From Oscillospiraceae bacterium (GTDB lineage Bacteria > Bacillota > Clostridia > Oscillospirales > CAG-272), in the NCBI GenBank assembly GCA_015065005.1, contig SVRE01000012.1, forward strand, positions 1 through 43,041: a stretch of DNA of 43,041 nucleotides, given 5' to 3'. Position 1 is the stretch's first letter. The number at the start of each line of letters is the position of its first letter. This document shows, piece by piece, positions 33,360-41,486 of this stretch. The notes beneath the pieces were generated by a model. That model was given only the letters and a program-made list of their open reading frames with translations, did not search any database and had not been told where the DNA came from. The translations under genes were made by a program, and so were the position numbers.

Positions 33360-33973
33360 ACAAGTTTTACACTAATATAAAAAGGTTTTTTGGTGGCCTA
33401 TTCAAAAGGCTTTACCGTGTAAGGATTGTAAATCCCGAAAAGGAGCCTCTTGGCTTGCCTTATTTGGTATGCTGTAATCATACAGCCTTAATGGATGTAA
33501 CGGTTATCAGCCTGGCAATGAAGAGCCAGGTTCATTATATGGCAAAAAAAGAGGTATTCAAGGTGCCGATTTTGAGGAGCTTTGCCAAAGCTATGGGCGC
33601 ATTTCCCGTTGACAGAAAGCACGGGGATGTGGGTGCTGTTAAAAAGACAATTGAGCTTTTGAAATCGGGTGAGTGTGTTGGCGTGTTCCCCCAGGGTACA
33701 CGTAAGCCATACGTTCATCCAAGAGATACGGAAATCAAAAACGGAATAGGTATGTTTGCTGACCGCGCAGGTGTTGGCATTTTGCCCGTCTGCATCAGGA
33801 CAAAAAAGCATAAGCTTAAGCTGTTTCGCAAAACTGAGTTTGTAATCGGTGAGTATATTCCGCCCGAGGACATAAAATTCGAGGAATACACAGGCAAGGA
33901 AAAATACCAAAAAATATCTGATTACGCATTTTCCAAAATCTGTGAGCTTTACGATGAGGTAGCTGAACAATGA
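33356..33973 (+). CDS. plsC: 1-acyl-sn-glycerol-3-phosphate acyltransferase (PlsC family)
   Basis: 205 aa. The catalytic HX4D motif is NHTALMD (CCNHTALMDVTV), and the phosphate-binding motif is VFPQGTRKP (usual EGTR, here QGTR). It acylates lysophosphatidate to phosphatidate at the membrane. The 4-bp overlaps at both ends (cmk before, ispH after, ATGA type) point to translational coupling in one operon. Confidence 0.93.
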   Translation: MNKFYTNIKRFFGGLFKRLYRVRIVNPEKEPLGLPYLVCCNHTALMDVTVISLAMKSQVHYMAKKEVFKVPILRSFAKAMGAFPVDRKHGDVGAVKKTIELLKSGECVGVFPQGTRKPYVHPRDTEIKNGIGMFADRAGVGILPVCIRTKKHKLKLFRKTEFVIGEYIPPEDIKFEEYTGKEKYQKISDYAFSKICELYDEVAEQ

Positions 33974-35988
33974 TAACGGTTGCAGAAAATGCGGGCTTTT
34001 GCTTTGGAGTAAAAAGAGCAACAGATACCATTGAGGAGCTTATTAAAAATAAAAAAGAAGGGGACATAATTTGTACCCTTGGCAAGCTTATTCATAACGA
34101 GCAGTACAATAATTACTTGAAGGAAAACGGTGTTTCGGTTATATCACTTGAGCATACCCCTGCGCTTTTTGAAAAAGCAATGGAAGGAAAGCGAGTATCA
34201 ATTGTAATTCGGGCACACGGTATTGAGTATGACATACAAAAAGAGCTTGAGGACTGTGCAGAAAAGAGCGAAAATTTCCGCATCATTGACTGTACTTGCC
34301 CGTACGTTAAGAAAATACATAAAATTGCGGCTGAAAACTCAAATAAGGAAGAAATTTTCATCCTGATAGGGCAGGGTGAGCATCCCGAGGTTAAGTCCAT
34401 TATGAGCTACGTTAATAACGAGGGATACGTATTTTCCTCCTCAGATGAGCTTGAGGACTACCTGAAGGCCAAAAATTTTACAAATTTTAAGTTAAATATG
34501 GCTGCGCAAACCACTCAAAAGTTAACAGAGTGGGAAAAATGTGAAAAAATTATCAAAAAACACTGTACAAATGCAAAAATTTTTGATACAATATGTAGTG
34601 TGACTGAAAAAAGGCAGACAGAAGCGAGCGATCTTGCCTCGAAAAATGACGTTATGATTGTCATTGGCGGCAGGGACAGCTCAAATACCTCAAAATTGGT
34701 GCAGGTGTGTAAAAGCCGCTGCCCAAAGACCTATTGGATAGAAACAGCGAAGGATCTTTTGTTTGATGAAATCGGACACGCAAAAAATATTGGTATAACT
34801 GCAGGGGCTTCCACTCCTGACAGTATAATACAGGAGGTAAAAGAAATTATGGAAAATCTAAACGAAAACTTTGCGCAAATGCTCGAGGAAGAGTATGCAA
34901 AGAAAGCGAAAATATATGTAGGAGCAACAGTTACCGGTACAGTTATGGCTATTTCCGAAAACGAAATCAGCTTGGACCTTGGCGATAAGCTTACAGGCGT
35001 AATTACAAGAGACCAGATAACTGATTCCAACGATGTTAAGCTTTCTGAGCTTTTCAAGATTGGTGACTCTGTTGAGGCATCGGTTATGAGCAAGAGCGAC
35101 CTTGACGGTATCGCTATCCTTTCCAAGAAAAAGGTTGACGTAGTTAAGAACTGGCAAAAGATTGTTGACTACGCACAGAGCCAGGAAATCGTTAACGCAA
35201 AGATTACAAAGGCAACAAAGGGCGGCGTAATCGCAAGCATTGACGGTGTTGAGGTATTTATTCCTGCTTCTATGACAGGTGTTGCACAGGACGGCAATAT
35301 GGAAGAGCTTGTTAACACAACACAAGAGGTTAAGGTTGTAGAAATTAAAGAGGATAAGCGCCGTGCTATCGCTTCTATCAAGGCTGTTCTTCGTGATAAG
35401 AAGGCTGCTGAAAAGGAAGCATTTTGGGCATCTATTGAGGAAGGAAAGGTATATGAAGGACCAGTTAAGAGCTTGACATCATACGGTGCATTTGTTGACC
35501 TTGGCGGTGTTGACGGTCTTGTACATATTACAGAGCTTTCTTGGAGAAGAATCAAGCATCCAAATGAGGTTGTTAAGGTTGGCGATGTAATTAAGGTATT
35601 TGTTAAGTCCTTTGATAAGGAAGCTAACAGAATTTCCCTTGGTCATAAGACAGATGACCAGAATCCTTGGAATATCTTCAAGTCCAAGTATGAGGAGGGA
35701 AGCGTAGCTTCTGTTAAGATTGTAGGTGTTACAACTTTCGGTGCATTTGCAGAAATCGTTCCCGGCGTTGACGGTCTTATCCACATAAGCCAAATTGCTG
35801 ACAGAAAGATTGATTCTGTTGCTAACGTACTCAAGGTTGGTGACGTTGTTGATGCACAGGTAACAGGCATTGACGAAGAAAAGCAAAAGGTTTCTCTCTC
35901 CATCCGCGCACTTCTCCCAACAGAGGAAGAGGTTAGCGAGGAAGTAGTTGAAGAGGCTAATGAGGAAGCTGTAGCTGACGCTGAATAA
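33970..35988 (+). CDS. ispH: IspH fused to four S1 RNA-binding domains
   Basis: 672 aa fusion. Residues 1-285 are IspH (HMBPP reductase of the MEP isoprenoid path): cluster ligands C11 (GFCFG), C110 (DCTCPYV) and C209 (DTICSVT), substrate His at H42 and H83. Residues about 315-385, 400-470, 490-560 and 577-647 are four S1 domains; the last two are canonical (SYGAFVDLGGVDGLVHI, TFGAFAEIVPGVDGLIHI). An acidic tail EEEVSEEVVEEANEEAV ends it. This fusion is known in Clostridia and supplies the S1 function. No stop or second start lies between. Confidence 0.95.
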   Translation: MITVAENAGFCFGVKRATDTIEELIKNKKEGDIICTLGKLIHNEQYNNYLKENGVSVISLEHTPALFEKAMEGKRVSIVIRAHGIEYDIQKELEDCAEKSENFRIIDCTCPYVKKIHKIAAENSNKEEIFILIGQGEHPEVKSIMSYVNNEGYVFSSSDELEDYLKAKNFTNFKLNMAAQTTQKLTEWEKCEKIIKKHCTNAKIFDTICSVTEKRQTEASDLASKNDVMIVIGGRDSSNTSKLVQVCKSRCPKTYWIETAKDLLFDEIGHAKNIGITAGASTPDSIIQEVKEIMENLNENFAQMLEEEYAKKAKIYVGATVTGTVMAISENEISLDLGDKLTGVITRDQITDSNDVKLSELFKIGDSVEASVMSKSDLDGIAILSKKKVDVVKNWQKIVDYAQSQEIVNAKITKATKGGVIASIDGVEVFIPASMTGVAQDGNMEELVNTTQEVKVVEIKEDKRRAIASIKAVLRDKKAAEKEAFWASIEEGKVYEGPVKSLTSYGAFVDLGGVDGLVHITELSWRRIKHPNEVVKVGDVIKVFVKSFDKEANRISLGHKTDDQNPWNIFKSKYEEGSVASVKIVGVTTFGAFAEIVPGVDGLIHISQIADRKIDSVANVLKVGDVVDAQVTGIDEEKQKVSLSIRALLPTEEEVSEEVVEEANEEAVADAE

Positions 35989-35993
35989 TAAAT

Positions 35994-36029
35994 AAAAGGT
36001 AGGTTGTATTTTTAAAGCCTACCTTTTGT
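35994..36029 (+). terminator. Terminator after ispH-S1
   Basis: AAAGGTAGG / CCTACCTTT around a 14-nt loop (35995-36026), then TGTATT. It ends the plus-strand operon. Confidence 0.8.
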
Positions 36030-36040
36030 ATTAAAATGAT

Positions 36041-36066
36041 AAGGCGGAGTGATACCACTCCGCCTT
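36041..36066 (-). terminator. Hairpin after the CCCC peptide gene
   Basis: AAGGCGGAGT-gatacc-ACTCCGCCTT, a 10-bp perfect stem 12 bases beyond the stop of the small gene; the minus-strand tail ATCATTTT is only moderately T-rich. Confidence 0.6.
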
Positions 36067-36078
36067 CTTAGGTATTAA

Positions 36079-36186
36079 TTAATGGCAGCAGCAACAGAGA
36101 ACGATAACCGCTAAGATTATCAACCAGATGCACTCATTATCGAAAAGACCGCATAAACAGTTATTCATAGTATTACCAAGCTCCAT
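36079..36186 (-). CDS. 35-residue Cys-rich single-membrane-segment peptide
   Basis: 35 aa: MELGNTMNNCLCGLFDNE then CIWLIILAVIVLCCCCH. It has a hydrophilic start with CLC, one hydrophobic helix, and a CCCC-His end. Small clostridial proteins of the form NNxCL(C)GLFDNxxxWxIIL...CCC are common, often of spore or surface character, but no function is established. AAGGAAG seven bases before the ATG supports the start, and a palindrome AGAGAGA-tttttg-TCTCTCT (36211-36230) sits in its leader. It is a distinct small gene, too short for usual gene finders. Confidence 0.75.
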   Translation of the reverse strand: MELGNTMNNCLCGLFDNECIWLIILAVIVLCCCCH

Positions 36187-36297
36187 ATGGAAACTTCCTT
36201 TACAAGAATTAGAGAGATTTTTGTCTCTCTGTTATAATACTATGTCGAAATAAGTCCTGATGTTACAAAATTTGCGTTTATGTTGCTGAAAAGCTTC

Positions 36298-36644
36298 AGC
36301 TCAAGGTCAGCTTATCAGCATTGAGGAATTCGTGTGCTGCAATTGTGCTGTCGCATAGCCGCCCTCGTTGAGGGAGGGGGACCGCAACGCACAAGCTTAG
36401 AAAGAATCAATACAGTAAAAGCGGTGGAAGGAGTAAAAGAATTAGCTCAAGGTCAGCTTATCAGCATTGAGAAATTCGTGTGCTGCAATTGTGCTGTCAC
36501 ATAGCCGCCCTCGTTGAGGGAGGGGGACCGCAACGCACAAGCTTAGAAAGAATCAATACAGTAAAAGCGGTGGAAGGAGTAAAAGAATTAGCTCAAAGTC
36601 AGCTTATCAGCATTGAGGAATTCGTGTGCTGCAATTGTGCTGTC
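36298..36644. repeat. 146-bp tandem duplication with gene-end copies
   Basis: Two full units, 36298-36443 and 36444-36589, and a third partial one of 55 bp, 36590-36644. The 55-bp part is the 3' end of the zinc-ribbon gene including its stop, so the C-terminal codons DSTIAAHEFLNADKLTLS are present three times. The other 91 bp contains CCCTCgttGAGGG and an ACCGC...GCGGT pair. Full units differ at two positions only. The stretch 36187-36587 has no gene besides these copies. Confidence 0.9.
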
Positions 36645-37220
36645 TGCTGGGATAGTCGCACTCTTGTGGCATTTTTTGCATTTAACTGTCACAAAATCAC
36701 TGTAAATATTACAGTCATATTCACCCTCGCCGTCTTTGCAACCGCAATATATTTTCCCTTCATCGTTAAGCTCATGCACCACGTAGGTAACAATTTCCAC
36801 AATCTGGGGGTCGGACAGCTCGTGCTTTTTATCATTCTTCAGACTATCAAGGGAGGAATCTCCCAAAGCGCGCAAAATTTCCTCGTTAGAACGGGTAATT
36901 GCATCAGCAACATTCTTTTCCTTACCGATAAAGCAAAGGTCAACACCGCAAAGGGAGCAAGGGATAACAAATATATCACTGTTGAAAAAAACATCACGGG
37001 AAACCGTATATGTGTGCGGTGAAGGACAACCAACACAGGGGACCGTCAGTCGTAGCTTGGCATCACGTAGCTTTTCAACAGTCATAAAGCTTCCGCCACA
37101 GTCGCATTTCAGCTTAAAAAGGTCACCGCTTAAAGAAAAGGCACCTACAATGCTGGTTGGCACGCCCCCACAGACAGGACATCTGTATGCAAGGGTAGTC
37201 TTTTTTTGGTCTATAATCAT
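36588..37220 (-). CDS. Zinc-ribbon rich protein, function unknown
   Basis: 210 aa with six Cys pairs or clusters: CPVC near 14, KCDCGG near 38, PCVGC, PCSLCG, YCGCKDGEGEYDC and KCKKCH near the end. These suggest three zinc ribbons, the last of them split by a helical stretch (EKNVADAITRSNEEILRALG). It has no signal and is probably cytoplasmic. The family is known only as hypothetical. Its 3' end forms the template of the downstream tandem duplication. A consensus promoter (37277-37305) drives it. Confidence 0.8.
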   Translation of the reverse strand: MIIDQKKTTLAYRCPVCGGVPTSIVGAFSLSGDLFKLKCDCGGSFMTVEKLRDAKLRLTVPCVGCPSPHTYTVSRDVFFNSDIFVIPCSLCGVDLCFIGKEKNVADAITRSNEEILRALGDSSLDSLKNDKKHELSDPQIVEIVTYVVHELNDEGKIYCGCKDGEGEYDCNIYSDFVTVKCKKCHKSATIPADSTIAAHEFLNADKLTLS

Positions 37221-37245
37221 TTTTTACCTCTTTGTTAAAAAAATC

Positions 37246-37274
37246 TTTAAATTATTGTCCGATTATGTTATACT
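37246..37274 (+). promoter_or_regulatory. Possible promoter of the DinG-like helicase gene
   Basis: TTTAAA (37246-37251) and TATACT (37269-37274), spacer 17 bp. It overlaps the opposing minus-strand promoter, so the two could interfere. The -35 is weak. Confidence 0.4.
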
Positions 37275-37276
37275 AA

Positions 37277-37305
37277 ATTATACATTATAATAATTTTGTT
37301 GTCAA
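37277..37305 (-). promoter_or_regulatory. Promoter of the zinc-ribbon gene
   Basis: TTGACA (37300-37305, complement) and TATAAT (37277-37282), spacer 17 bp. AGAGG precedes the ATG at 37220. Confidence 0.85.
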
Positions 37306-37342
37306 GTAACTGTGGTACATAAAATAAAAGGAGGAGCAAAAT

Positions 37343-39718
37343 ATGAGTGCAGTATATGATAAACACGCAAATTCCATATATGTCAGCGCAGCTGAGCTTT
37401 GCTCCTATGTTTACCGCGGCGGTGATTTAAGTGCCAAGCCCTTACCCGGCAATAAAAACGGTGGCACAATCGTATCCCACAAATCCTGGTGCAAAAAGCC
37501 CAATATAGTAGATGCATATTCCTTTACAAGTATGGTAAACGGTATTCCCATTGTTGTGTACGCGTATCCCGAGGGGATAAGGACGGAGGACGGCAAATAT
37601 GTTATAGAAAACGTATATTCAGTGCCGTATTTTCTTGACGATATAAAAAACGGCACACTTGATATTGCAATCAAAACCGCTGTATGCACTGCCTACATAG
37701 TTTGCGAAAGGTATAAGCTCTCCTCAATAGAAGCGCGTGTAACCTTTTATAAGGAGGGCAGTGATGAGTGTAGGGAGTTTAAGCAAATATTAGAGCGTGA
37801 AGAGCTTGTTATGAGCTTTGAAAGCTTGCTTGACCTATTCTACCCATTTGCAAAAATAATTAAAGAAAAAGCAACCAACACCCTGCACCAGCTAAAGGAG
37901 CTTTCTTTTCCCTTTGAGGGCGGCGCAAGAGAAGGGCAAAGGGACTTTATAATAGAAGCCTTTCGCTCGATAAAAAGCAACAAAAGGCTTGTTGTGGAGG
38001 CGCCCACAGGTACAGGCAAAACAATGGCATCCTTATACCCTTCGTTAAAGAGCGTTGGTAACGGTGTTGCAGATAAAATATTTTATTTTACGGGAAAAAC
38101 AACCACAGCCATTGCCGCCTTGAATGCTATTGACATAATGCGTAACCGGATTCCCGATTTAAGGGCAATACATATTTCCTCAAAGGAAAAATGCTGCGTT
38201 ACATACCCACCCCGCGCCCGCCGTGTTTGTGACCCGAAGCACTGTCAGGCAACCAAGGGTTATTTTGATAAAATCAACGAGGCGTTAAAGGAGCTTTTGG
38301 AAAATCATCGCACCTACACAAAGGATATTATCGACACAGTGTCAACAAAATATGCTGTTTGCTCATATGAATTGTCTCTTGAGCTTTCCGAATGGTGTGA
38401 GCTTGTTGTGTGTGATTATAACTACCTTTTTGACCTTCAAGCATATTTCAGACGTTACTTTGATGTTGTCGATGCAAGGCACATATTTTTGATAGATGAA
38501 AGTCATAACCTGCCTGACAGAGCCAGGGAAATGTACTCCGCAACTCTGACTAAGGCGCAGTTTTTAAAAATTGCTGCAAAATATAATGGAAACAAGCAAT
38601 TAACAGGACCCTGTGTCGATATTTTAAATAAGTTCGAGGAGTTTTATGCCCTCGCAATGACGGAAAAAATGGAGCTTGACGGGGTTTTGTGCGGCTTTTA
38701 TATCAACAATCAACTACCCGAGGATATTCGTGACGAGTTTGATAAGTTTATTTTCGGCTGCAAAAAGCTTTTCAACAGGGATAATGATGATGACGAGCTT
38801 CACGAGCTTTATATGGAAACCAAAAAATTCCTGTCCGTGTGTGAGATTTTTGATAAAAGATTTACAATGTATATTGAGGCTCAAGGCGAGGATGTAAAAA
38901 TCCGTCTTTTGTGCCTTGACCCATCATTTATGCTGGACACGTGTATGAAAAAGGGCGTTTCAACCATTCTTTTTTCGGCTACTCTTACCCCTCTTGAGTA
39001 TTTCAGTGACGTGCTTGGATGCTCAAAAACAAACACGTTGTCCCTAAAATCACCCTTCGACCCTAAAAAGCAATGCCTTATCGCTATTGACAGCGTCAGC
39101 ACAAGGTATGATGACAGGAAAAAGAATGCAGGCACAATCGCTAATATCATTCGTGCCGCAACCGCAGGCAAAAAGGGTAATTACATTGTTTATTTTCCTT
39201 CCTACTCGTATCTTACAGAGGTTAAGGATATCTTTGCCCAAAAATTTCCGCAAATAAATGTTACCGTGCAGAAGAAGAGTATGTCCGAGAGTGCTAAGCG
39301 TGAATTTCTTGACTCCTTTGATGCTAAAAAGGAAGGCACGTTAATCGGCTTTTGTGTTATGGGAGGCTCCTTTTCTGAGGGCATTGACTTAAGGGGAGAA
39401 AGGTTAATCGGCGCCCTTATTGTTGGTGTTGGCTTGCCAACTATTTCAAGTGAGCTTAACATTATTAAGGAATACTTTGACAAAACAAGGGAAAACGGCT
39501 ATGCCTACGCATATACCTATCCCGGTATGAACAAGGTAATGCAGGCGGCTGGACGTGTTATCCGCAGTGAAGACGAAAAGGGAATAGTTATTTTAATAGA
39601 TGACCGCTTCGCCTCTATGGAATACAAAATGATAATGCCCGAATATTGGCATCATATCAAATATATCGGAAATGCCAAGGATTTACTGGGTCAAATTACA
39701 GAATTTTGGAAAAAATAG
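37343..39718 (+). CDS. DinG/XPD-like superfamily 2 DNA helicase with Fe-S domain
   Basis: 791 aa. Walker A APTGTGKT (220-227), DESH box at 385-388, and motif VI QAAGRVIRSEDEKG. Four cysteines for a 4Fe-4S cluster are visible: C284 or C285, C296, C301 and C340 (ending CSYELSLELSEWC). These are marks of 5'-3' helicases of the XPD/DinG/YoaA group acting on forks, R-loops or damage. The first 180 residues are not assigned to a known domain. GGAGGAGC lies before the ATG. Confidence 0.92.
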   Translation: MSAVYDKHANSIYVSAAELCSYVYRGGDLSAKPLPGNKNGGTIVSHKSWCKKPNIVDAYSFTSMVNGIPIVVYAYPEGIRTEDGKYVIENVYSVPYFLDDIKNGTLDIAIKTAVCTAYIVCERYKLSSIEARVTFYKEGSDECREFKQILEREELVMSFESLLDLFYPFAKIIKEKATNTLHQLKELSFPFEGGAREGQRDFIIEAFRSIKSNKRLVVEAPTGTGKTMASLYPSLKSVGNGVADKIFYFTGKTTTAIAALNAIDIMRNRIPDLRAIHISSKEKCCVTYPPRARRVCDPKHCQATKGYFDKINEALKELLENHRTYTKDIIDTVSTKYAVCSYELSLELSEWCELVVCDYNYLFDLQAYFRRYFDVVDARHIFLIDESHNLPDRAREMYSATLTKAQFLKIAAKYNGNKQLTGPCVDILNKFEEFYALAMTEKMELDGVLCGFYINNQLPEDIRDEFDKFIFGCKKLFNRDNDDDELHELYMETKKFLSVCEIFDKRFTMYIEAQGEDVKIRLLCLDPSFMLDTCMKKGVSTILFSATLTPLEYFSDVLGCSKTNTLSLKSPFDPKKQCLIAIDSVSTRYDDRKKNAGTIANIIRAATAGKKGNYIVYFPSYSYLTEVKDIFAQKFPQINVTVQKKSMSESAKREFLDSFDAKKEGTLIGFCVMGGSFSEGIDLRGERLIGALIVGVGLPTISSELNIIKEYFDKTRENGYAYAYTYPGMNKVMQAAGRVIRSEDEKGIVILIDDRFASMEYKMIMPEYWHHIKYIGNAKDLLGQITEFWKK

Positions 39719-39728
39719 TATAAAACTA

Positions 39729-39757
39729 TTGTAAATTATAAAATATAGTGTTATAAT
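39729..39757 (+). promoter_or_regulatory. Promoter of asnS
   Basis: TTGTAA (39729-39734) and TATAAT (39752-39757), spacer 17 bp, leaving a leader of only about 30 bases before the ATG at 39794. There is therefore no room for a T-box. Confidence 0.75.
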
Positions 39758-39793
39758 ATTTCAATATTATTTATCTTTAAAGAGGATTAAAAT

Positions 39794-41188
39794 ATGTTAA
39801 GAACAGCAATTAAAGAAATTTTTAAAAATCCACAGCAGTTTGCAGATAAGGAAATTACCGTTTGCGGTTGGGCGCGTACAATCCGTGCCAGCAATGCGTT
39901 TGGCTTTATTGAGTTGAATGACGGCTCTTATTTTTCAAATTTGCAAATTGTATTTGAGGAGCAGTTTTTAGATAATTATAAGGATATTGCAAAGCAGAAT
40001 GTTGGCACATCCTTTATCGTAAAGGGTACACTTGTTTTGACCCCTGAGGCAAAGCAACCGTTTGAGGTTAAGGCTAAGGAAATCGAAATCGAGGGTGCTT
40101 CAACTCCCGATTATCCTCTCCAAAAGAAAAGACACACCCTTGAGTATTTGCGTACAATCGCGCACCTTCGCCCAAGGACAAATTTGTTCAGTGCTGTGTT
40201 CAGGGTTCGCTCTGTTGCCGCATTTGCAATTCATAAGTTCTTTAATGAAAGGAACTTCGTTTATGTTCATACCCCAATTATCACAGGCAGTGACTGTGAG
40301 GGCGCAGGTGAAATGTTCCGTCTAACCACCCTTGACCTTGATAATTTGCCAAGGACAGAGGAGGGCAAGATTGACTTTACAAAGGATTTCTTTGGCAAGA
40401 GCGTTAACTTAACCGTTTCCGGTCAGTTAAGTGCTGAAACCTATGCTATGGCTTTTGCAAACGTATATACCTTCGGTCCAACCTTCCGTGCTGAACGTTC
40501 AAATACTGCACGTCACGCGGCTGAGTTCTGGATGATGGAGCCTGAAATTGCCTTCGCAGACTTGAAGGATGATATGGCTTTGGCAGAGGATATGATTAAG
40601 TACGTTGTCAAGTATGTTATGCAAGAGTGCCCTGCTGAGATTGAGTTCTTTAATAAGTTTGTTGACACAACCTTGGTTGACCGCTTGACAAATCTTATCG
40701 AAAACGATTTCGGCCACGTTACCTATACAGAGGCTATTGAGCTTCTTGAAAAGAGCGGCAAGAAGTTTGAATACCCTGTTAAATGGGGTATCGACCTTCA
40801 GACAGAGCATGAAAGATATATTACCGAGGAGGTATTCGGTAAGCCTGTATTCGTTACCGACTACCCTGCTGATATTAAGGCATTCTATATGCGTTTGAAT
40901 GATGACGGTAAGACCGTTGCCGCAATGGATATGCTTGTTCCGGGCGTTGGTGAGCTTATCGGCGGCTCTCAGCGTGAGGAAAGGCTTGACTACCTCTTGA
41001 AGGCAATGGAAAAGTTCAACCTGAACGAAGAGGATTATTGGTGGTACTTAGAGCTTCGTAAGTACGGTGGCACCAAGCACGCAGGCTTCGGCTTAGGCTT
41101 TGAAAGACTTATTATGTACATCACAGGCGTTGCAAACATCCGTGATGTAGAGAGCTATCCGCGTACAACAGGCTCTGCAGAATTTTAA
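39794..41188 (+). CDS. asnS: Asparaginyl-tRNA synthetase
   Basis: 464 aa, full length. The N-terminal OB fold carries [20 protein letters not shown] (anticodon binding). The class II core has motif 1 in the hinge [27 protein letters not shown], motif 2 [21 protein letters not shown] and motif 3 GFGLGFERL. It charges tRNA-Asn. AGAGGA lies before the ATG. Downstream, the 300-bp gap holds repeats and then the aminotransferase. Confidence 0.97.
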   Translation: MLRTAIKEIFKNPQQFADKEITVCGWARTIRASNAFGFIELNDGSYFSNLQIVFEEQFLDNYKDIAKQNVGTSFIVKGTLVLTPEAKQPFEVKAKEIEIEGASTPDYPLQKKRHTLEYLRTIAHLRPRTNLFSAVFRVRSVAAFAIHKFFNERNFVYVHTPIITGSDCEGAGEMFRLTTLDLDNLPRTEEGKIDFTKDFFGKSVNLTVSGQLSAETYAMAFANVYTFGPTFRAERSNTARHAAEFWMMEPEIAFADLKDDMALAEDMIKYVVKYVMQECPAEIEFFNKFVDTTLVDRLTNLIENDFGHVTYTEAIELLEKSGKKFEYPVKWGIDLQTEHERYITEEVFGKPVFVTDYPADIKAFYMRLNDDGKTVAAMDMLVPGVGELIGGSQREERLDYLLKAMEKFNLNEEDYWWYLELRKYGGTKHAGFGLGFERLIMYITGVANIRDVESYPRTTGSAEF

Positions 41189-41193
41189 TTTGG

Positions 41194-41238
41194 AATTAAA
41201 TAAACTTCGTATTTCTGTGTTGCTCCTCGATTGCGACC
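41194..41238. repeat. 45-bp direct repeat, copy 1
   Basis: Matches 41323-41367 at 41 of 45 positions; shared core TTTCTGTGTTGCTCCTCGAT. Followed by two palindromes, AATGTAC-gccaa-GTACATT (41241-41259) and CCGCA-acc-TGCGG (41265-41277). Confidence 0.85.
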
Positions 41239-41322
41239 TCAATGTACGCCAAGTACATTATCGCCCGCAACCTGCGGTGCGCCTTGAACTACTCGTTTCT
41301 TCAATCCCAAATCGGCACTTAA

Positions 41323-41367
41323 AATTAAATTAGCTTCGCATTTCTGTGTTGCTCCTCGATTGTGACC
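41323..41367. repeat. 45-bp direct repeat, copy 2
   Basis: Copy 129 bases downstream of the first. It leads into the TGTAGGG repeat at 41375. The gap 41189-41486 contains only these repeats. Confidence 0.85.
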
Positions 41368-41374
41368 CTAACAA

Positions 41375-41400
41375 TGTAGGGTGGGGGCTTGCTCCCACCG
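41375..41400. repeat. TGTAGGG hairpin repeat, copy 3
   Basis: TGTAGGGTGGGGGCTTGCT then CCCACCG; the stem is GGTGGG / CCCACC (41380-41385 and 41394-41399). It shows base-pair-preserving changes against copy 2. Confidence 0.8.
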
Positions 41401-41449
41401 TGATTGTATCAGAAAAATCGGCATTCTTTTGCATAATTAAAATCGAATT

Positions 41450-41474
41450 TGTAGGGGCGAACATTGTTCGTCCG
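41450..41474. repeat. TGTAGGG hairpin repeat, copy 4
   Basis: GGGCGAAC-att-GTTCGTCC stem (41455-41473) after TGTAGG. It ends 12 bases before the aminotransferase ATG, directly against its AAAAGGA binding site. Confidence 0.8.
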
Positions 41475-41486
41475 AAAAGGAAAAAT

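Noticed and set aside
36480-37022. 180-codon plus-strand frame over the duplicated region
   Set aside because: It is antisense to the zinc-ribbon gene, has no ribosome binding site, and the first part is made of repeat sequence.
39758-39793. T-box riboswitch ahead of asnS
   Set aside because: Only about 35 bases lie between the promoter and the start codon, far too short, and no T-box sequence is seen.
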